From: Prorocentrum cordatum
Taxonomy: Eukaryota > Sar > Dinophyceae > Prorocentrales > Prorocentraceae
Length of the DNA: 22,168 bases
Direction of reading: 5' to 3'
Assembly: GCA_963575745.1 (NCBI GenBank)
Contig: CAUYUJ010001348.1
Location: forward strand, 574,694 to 596,861
In this document: positions 17,745 to 22,168 of the stretch, in pieces
Position numbering within the stretch: position 1 is the first letter of the stretch
Layout: each line of letters begins with the position of its first letter
The notes under the pieces: model-generated
Told to the model about the DNA's origin: nothing
Seen by the model: only the letters and a program-made list of their open reading frames with translations
Databases searched by the model: none
Program-made: the position numbers and the translations under genes

Positions 17745-17800
17745 ATAGTCACCAGGATGGGCGAACGCTCCAGTCAGGAAGTTAACAAGGTCCCCTGAGT

Positions 17801-18302
17801 TGCGCTCGCACGCTTCGCGGCGGCGGCGGCAGCCACAAGGCCGCGCTCGGCGCGCGCCGAATATGGAGGATTCAAATCATGGGGTTACGATTTGAACAAC
17901 AAAATCAACCAAATCAGAGAATGCGCCCGTCGGGCGACAAGTAATTTGCCAGAGGATCGAGCGGGGCCCAGCGGGCCCTGACGGACCGACGAGTTGGGTC
18001 CCAGGGACACGCGCGCCGATGAATGGGGTGCGTGCGAACCCGAGACAGGGAGTGACAGCAGGCCCAGATGGCCATTCAAGCTACCCCCAGGGGCCGAGGC
18101 GGGCGAAGGGAGCCAGAAGGCAGGAGGCGAGGAGAGCAAGGGGAGCGGGGGCAAAGGCACCAGCAGCGGAGGGCCCCCCAGGGTCGGCGGTGTGCGCAAT
18201 CGTCGGGGACTCGCCCCGCAGCGACAGCTGCGATATGTGAAAAAAACGAGGGCCAGGTCTAGCCGTGCACCATGAGCCCCTGGGCGCCAACGTCATCGAC
18301 AC
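17801..18302. other. Unique region between elements 3 and 2
   Basis: About 500 bases without a supportable gene. A GGC-rich patch at 17815-17835 and a purine-biased stretch (18100-18180) are visible. Overlapping open plus frames (for example 17994-18275) are Gly/Arg/Pro-rich and lack motifs. Confidence 0.5.
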
Positions 18303-18500
18303 TCACGAGCACGATGATGCCCCAGAGGCAGCACAGCACGAGGCCCACGTCACTGACATGTAAGAACACGTAGGTGCAGCAAATGGGCGACGCGCAGTAG
18401 GAATCACCAGCGACTCCACGTCAGAGCAGCGCCCGTAGGTGTGGCACCACATGGCCACAACGAGCTGCAGCAAAACTGCGACGACAGAACCTCGGCGAAG
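18303..18500 (-). other. Cryptic hydrophobic open frame, unknown
   Basis: Between a TAG at 18501-18503 and a TGA at 18303-18305 the minus strand is open for 65 codons. It starts with the hydrophobic SVVAVLLQLVVAMW, followed by CHTYGRC. An overlapping frame (18259-18420) reads CCTYVFLHVSDVGLVLC and LWGIIVLV. The first segment begins beside TTTTGCTGCAG and the open region ends at CTCGTGAGT, words that resemble intron acceptor and donor sites. This could be a decayed exon of a membrane protein or chance; I recognise no family. Confidence 0.25.
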
Positions 18501-18627
18501 CTAGAATTTGCCAATGCGAGCTACAGCAAAACGGTGACGGCGAACCTAGACAAGCTAGGATCTAGCCAGTTCGAGCTGCAGTAAAACAGTGACGACCGAA
18601 CCTAGCCAAGCTAGGATTCCGCGGCGG
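18462..18627 (-). repeat. 55-bp tandem repeat, three copies
   Basis: Copies begin at 18462, 18518 and 18573 with GAGCTGCAG, GAGCTACAG and GAGCTGCAG. Each contains an AAAAC..TGACG..GAACCT core and an AAGCTAG box. They lie directly downstream (minus sense) of element 2, and may belong to its 3' untranslated region. Confidence 0.85.
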
Positions 18628-18679
18628 GAAACAGTCGAGCTAGCCCTCTGCCTCACCGCCGGCCGCGTTATGAATGATC

Positions 18680-18899
18680 CCCCCCCCATGGCGCCTTGCG
18701 GAGCCGAGCCCAGAGCCCTGCGAGCCCCGACCTCGGCCAGCGTCTTTTGGAGCAGGCTGCGGACGAGCACGGGCGAAAGAGGCTGCTCGTCAGACTCGGG
18801 CGAGGGCTGGTCCATCGGAACTTCGCCCAACATGATGTGCACCTTTCGCTTCGTCGGGCATCTCGTCTGGCTGCAACTCCACCATCCTTTGGCGCGCCA
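18680..18899 (-). pseudogene. Element 2: C-terminal module
   Basis: In the frame starting at 19097, KRKVHIMLGEVPMDQPSP is followed by LVRSLLQKTLAEVGARRALG and SAPQGAMGGG. The AEVGxRxxxGSAPxGAM end resembles a short motif at the C-terminus of related elements; its function is unknown to me. It is one frame away from the segment upstream (19925-18870), so a frameshift lies close to 18900. Confidence 0.45.
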
Positions 18900-19930
18900 C
18901 ACCTTGAGCAGCGAGTGCGACCCCGTCCCAGCGCGACTCCGCGATCGAGCAATTTGGCGAGAGACCCATTGAAGATTGCAGGCGGTGAGGGCCCAGCTGG
19001 CGGCCTTTCCCGCGGGCTCGAACTCCGCGTGAATACGTCGCCCCGCTTTCCTGAACCGCGCCGATCTCTGGAGCGTCCGCTCCCACGAAGAACGCACCCA
19101 CCCCCGCCGCCCACAGGTCGCGAACCGTCTGCGCGGTCAGGAGGACCTGCTTGGGCAGCGCGTCGATGAGGCCCGCCTGCCTCTCATTGAAGCCCTTGCC
19201 CTTCACCTTGCCGCGGTGGCTGTTGCGTTGCTTCTTGCCGCCCTTGTCGCGCCCTCCCGCGGCGGCGAGCTGTGCCCCAGATGCCGACGGCGCTGCGCCG
19301 CTCCCGCTGGACTTCGTAGCGGGCTTGGCCTCGCCCGCGGGGGTTGGGCGCCGTCGGCCTCTGCCCGGCGGCCGCCCGCTTGGACAGCGGCCACTTCGGT
19401 GTCGCCATCCCTCGGCGCAGCCGACCACCTGCGGACCCCGCCAGTCGTGCTTGGCACCGCCGGGGCAGGGCGGGGGCGGGAGCTGTCTCGGGGCGACCCC
19501 GGCACAGGGCCCGCCCCACGACTCCGGCACGGAAGGGGGGCGCAGCTCGCAGGCATGCAGCTGGAGCTGAGCCAGATCGGCGAAGGAGTCGAGCACGCAA
19601 ACGGGGCACTCGAGCACGAGAGGCGCGACGGGGTGGATGGCGCAGGCCGTCTCGGCACCGCAGAACCCTCGACGAGACGCTCGGCATAGGCGGGCCTTGG
19701 CAGTTTTCTGGAAAACGAAAGAGGACCGACACGTTGGGCCCTCGTTAGTAACCACGCATCTAGCGTAGTACGAGAAATCGCGGTGGGCTCCCCCAATAGC
19801 GTGCGTCTCGTGTGCGATGAGCGCAGCGTGCGTGAGGAACTTGACACCGCAAACTGTCCCATCCTCGGCAGCGCAATCACACGTGAAGATGCAGCCCGCG
19901 GGGCCCAGGAACTCGAGAGAAGACTCATTG
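18870..19930 (-). pseudogene. Element 2: C2H2-like zinc-finger and C-terminal region
   Basis: The frame starting at 20205 becomes meaningful just after the RT connection ends at 19925. It reads GCIFTCDCAAEDGTVC, then GVKFLTHAALIAHETH, a C-x7-C-x12-H-x2-H finger. A second unit around ARCVVTNEGPTC is incomplete. A third reads LECPVCVLDSFADLAQLQLH. Such fingers probably bind nucleic acid or target DNA. A basic, low-complexity stretch follows (GGRDKGGKKQRNSHRGKVKG). The segment LLTAQTVRDLWAAGVGAFFV and GATYSRGVRARGKGRQLG resembles a conserved region near the C-terminus of this element class. The shift from the RT frame lies near 19925. Confidence 0.6.
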
Positions 19931-21232
19931 AAACTTGCCGAAATCGATGGCGTCGAGCTCGGCACATCCAGCCTGCCAAATTTTACGAAACGCCGAAACT
20001 TCAGCCGAGAGAAACAAATGCGAAACGTGCTCGTCGTGAAATAGGTCGTGCACTTTCTCCCTCCAGACCAGAGGCCAATCCTCGTAGTCAGTGAGCAACC
20101 GAAGGGAGTAGAAGTCCGAGACGAACCGAACAGCGAAAGCATTGGCACGATCAGTAAGACGGCCCTGGAACAGCATAGGGAAGTCCTCGAAGCCGAACTG
20201 ACCAAACAAGAGAGCGATGACCCGGCGTTGCTGGTCGGGCCAGCGGACGACGGCCCGATGCCAGCGGAGCCTCTGGATCAGGAGCTCTACGTGCGTCGGG
20301 ACAATGTCCATCCACTTCCAGACGCGACGGTTTTCCCAAGACTTCGGATGCGCCCCCGACCGATCGCACATGGCACCCACCGCTATACAACGAATGTTAA
20401 CCAGCAGCGCAATGTCTAACTGGGCCTCTTGGGCCTCCGTGAGGAGATACGGGGTGAGGCCACGCAATAGCGCAACTTGCACAACAGGTATGACAATCAA
20501 CCCCTTCACCTTAAACGGTGCCCCCGAAGGCCACAGAAACTTAAGCGAGAGCCAGCCGCGATTGGCCGCTTGCTTGCTCAGATGCAACTGATCGGAGAAG
20601 GCTCCAGACTGCAAAAACTGGAGCCCGAGGTAACCCGTGTGGGGAGCCCCTCTGGCGCCATCGACCTCGGCCGAGTAAAACTTGATATGGGCGCTATACC
20701 CGCAGAGGCGTAGGACCAGGACCTGCTCGTTGGCTTTCTGGCGGTAGCCGAAGGAAAGCAACCGAGCCCCAAGGGAAGCCCGAGAAGCCTGGGTGACCGA
20801 AACGGCTCCCGCCAGGGAGCCCGAGGCCAGGAGCAAAACATAGGCCATGTCGTCCACGTACTTGAACAGGCCGCCACAGACGTCAGCATCGCAAATAGCA
20901 CAGTGGGAAACACGCTGGGGGTCTTTGCTCTGGTCCAGCCACTGCCCGAGGCGTTGAGCAAAGTCCACGCGAAATTCGTCGGGGGCACTGGGATCCCCCT
21001 AAAGGGCCCCGCTTTGGAGGTGAAGATGTGCGTGCTGGCCCACGCCAACGATGTGTAAGATGTGCGTGGTGCGCATGTCGGCAAGAAGATCGGCGTCCGC
21101 CGATGGAAGAAACGCGTGCAATCTCTGGTCCATGCGTGCGTGCGCGCAGCATCCGAAAGCATTTTTCATGTCGTCGAAGGCAACGACGTGCCACACACGA
21201 GCCGAGCGCAAGCGACCCAGCAACACGTGCAT
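19925..21232 (-). pseudogene. Element 2: reverse transcriptase core with intact YVDD and one amber stop
   Basis: A single reading frame spans 21232 to 19925 and is broken only by TAG at 20999-21001. Motif A is AFDDMKNAF (FDDMKNAF at 21155-21178). Motif B reads HLQSGAL, stop, GDPSAPDEFRVDF, where the stop replaces the Gln of the usual GxxQGxP motif (CAG to TAG, a single transition). Motif C is FKYVDDMAYVLLL with both Asp codons intact (YVDD at 20849-20860). The connection domain includes LIQRLRWHRAVVRWPDQQ and LLFGQFGFEDFP. An enzyme with these motifs would copy RNA into DNA. The frame ends at AIDFGKFQ, where a frameshift leads into the zinc-finger region. It is the least damaged RT in the window. 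Confidence 0.85.
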
Positions 21233-21289
21233 TCCGAGAATGGCGTTCTCTCTCTCCTACGGTGTGGGATGCAGCCGTGAGGCACAGAG

Positions 21290-21510
21290 CGATAGATGCC
21301 GCGGGCCACAGCCCTGAAGAAGGGGCAGAGGCCGTGCAAGACACGCGTGCCACCGTCGGGCTTGGGAGTCTGCCAACCAATCGAGAACCACGCACACGGC
21401 GAAAACCTTCCGCACACCCTCCAGCACGCGGCGAGACTCTCAAGCCCAGCGGTGACGTGATCCACCTCGGGACAGACAAGCTTGGCGACGAGGCCGAAAG
21501 GGGTAGGGCG
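21290..21510 (-). pseudogene. Element 2: RT fingers segment
   Basis: In the frame starting at 21975, WQTPKPDGGTRVLHGLCPFF and RAVARGIYRS match the KPxGGxRxLH fingers motif. PHGCIPHRRRER continues it. The next block, including motif A, is in another frame (from 21232), so an indel lies near 21230-21270. Upstream residues back to 21800 are not recognisable. Confidence 0.65.
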
Positions 21511-21800
21511 GGGCCTGCTGAAATACCTGCGCTTCAAGCGCATGGGCCAAAGTGCCCCAGGCAGAGACCACGGGAGCACAGAACGACGGCGAGAAGAACT
21601 GCGCAGCACCCACGAGGCTCTGTGGAGGTCCCTCCCACCTAACGCTCCCGCCGAATCCTTCGCTTGCATGCCCCGTGGGGCCAGCGAGGCCCGCTCCTGG
21701 AGAAACGCGCCCAGGGAAACCTGGACAGGCGAGAGACCGCCCACCCCCAGGGAGCCCAAGGCAGCCCGCGAGTTCATCAGCCGATGCATGTGGGGAAACC

Positions 21801-21948
21801 AAAAGGTACCGATACCGCTGCTCCCCGGACCTCTCTTGGGGTGCGTTCTGACCAGGATTTCGAGGCGAATCCAGCGGTGGCGACGACGGAGGCCCAGGAG
21901 GCCCCAAAAAGGGAAAACGGCCGAAGGGTAGAGGTATGGGTACCTTTT
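21801..21948. mobile_element. Possible small inverted-repeat insertion in element 2
   Basis: AAAAGGTACCGATACC at 21801-21816 is matched in reverse complement by 21933-21948 at 15 of 16 positions. The 148-bp block lies between the Arg-rich linker of element 2 and its RT fingers and has no recognisable coding similarity itself. No target duplication is evident, so insertion is an inference. Confidence 0.45.
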
Positions 21949-21949
21949 C

Positions 21950-22168
21950 CTCCTCTGAGCATGGTGACGTCGCACTGCCGAGTAGTTGCGACGCTTGGGG
22001 CCGAGCCCAATGCCCGAGAGGCGACGAGAAAAAAATGCATGGCCTTAGCAAGGTCACGACGGCGCCAGGCCTCGCGGAGACCCTCAGTCCACGATCTGCG
22101 GCAGGCCCTCGCCCACCGAGGCACCTCCCAGCGGGTGCGGTTCGAGAGGGCGCGGATCCGGGCATCGA
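21950..22168 (-). pseudogene. Element 2: linker upstream of RT, partial
   Basis: In one minus frame ALSNRTRWEVPRWARACRRS is followed by WTEGLREAWRRRDLAKAMHF. The Arg/Trp/Ala-rich helical style resembles the region between endonuclease and RT in related elements. It runs off the right edge of the window, so any endonuclease domain would lie beyond it. Confidence 0.4.

Larger units (their letters stand above)
16643..17800 (-). mobile_element. Element 3: RNase H-only retroelement fragment
   Basis: The minus strand carries an RNase H domain followed, after one frameshift, by a CxxCG tail, and then runs into (GAG)n at 16588. No RT is recognisable upstream between 17800 and 18300. The order matches the 3' end of element 1, so this is most likely a truncated copy of a related family. 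The preserved catalytic residues leave open that it decayed recently. Confidence 0.72.
18628..22168 (-). mobile_element. Element 2: non-LTR RT element with C2H2 tail, decayed
   Basis: The minus strand carries, in order, an Arg-rich linker (22168-21950), RT fingers (about 21510-21290), RT motifs A to C (21232-20849), a long connection domain, a C2H2-like zinc-finger block and a C-terminal module ending GSAPQGAMGG. This differs from elements 1, 3 and 4 in lacking a visible RNase H. There are at least three frameshifts, one amber stop in motif B, and a probable small insertion at 21801-21948. The 5' end lies outside the window, so an endonuclease may exist upstream. It most resembles Jockey/RTE-like elements by motif style, but the clade needs a tree. 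Confidence 0.82.

Noticed and set aside
18462-18627. Regularly spaced repeats that might suggest a CRISPR array
   Set aside because: The copies are contiguous tandem units with no unique spacers, in a eukaryotic repeat context.

Overview
The window looks like intergenic, repeat-dominated nuclear DNA of a large-genome eukaryote, most likely a dinoflagellate. The basis is the GC-rich background, kilobase-scale trinucleotide arrays, and non-LTR retrotransposon remnants. Their domain order (RanBP2-type zinc finger ORF1, endonuclease, reverse transcriptase, zinc knuckle, RNase H, CxxCG tail) I associate with dinoflagellate genomes. The assignment rests on family resemblance and was not tested by search. 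I see no convincing single-copy host gene, rRNA, tRNA or CRISPR array.

Layout. 1-860: imperfect (GAT)n. 861-1972: two foldback elements sharing one core (1038-1207, 1434-1631) and a MITE-like element (1641-1806) with inverted ends and an 8-bp target-site duplication, set in a locally duplicated target. 1973-2168: (GAG)n running into a 100-N assembly gap. 2222-7771, minus strand: element 1, a nearly complete but decayed LINE with an open 393-codon ORF1, endonuclease, RT, zinc knuckle, RNase H and CxxCG tail. 7783-9896: (CTC)n-(ATC)n-(CTC)n. 9870-10771, minus: element 4, a zinc-knuckle/RNase H fragment carrying a 120-bp tandem duplication. 10755-13016: (CTC)n, a 160-bp unique island, (CTC)n, then (ATC)n. 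13072-13496: a pentanucleotide satellite changing from GCTAT to GCTAA. 13500-14446: short palindromes, (ATC)n, and an inverted-repeat block holding an 11-bp array. 14447-15386: (CGT)n, GGC/GAC-rich DNA and (CTC)n. 15833-16588: (GAG)n. 16643-17800, minus: element 3, an RNase H domain with all expected catalytic residues and a CxxCG tail. 18303-18627: a cryptic hydrophobic frame and a 55-bp triple tandem repeat. 18628-22168, minus: element 2, a different RT class with intact YVDD, a C2H2 zinc-finger tail, one amber stop in motif B and several frameshifts.

The recognisable coding remnants all lie on the minus strand and belong to retroelements. Elements 1, 3 and 4 share the zinc-knuckle/RNase H design. 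Element 2 ends in zinc fingers, and no RNase H was recognised in it. None is intact as a whole. The best preserved pieces are the ORF1 of element 1 (6490-7671), the RNase H of element 3 (16944-17744) and the RT core of element 2 (19925-21232). The most informative novelties are the short non-autonomous foldback/MITE cluster near the left end, the CxxCG tail shared by two RNase H remnants, and the tandemly duplicated zinc-knuckle segment.
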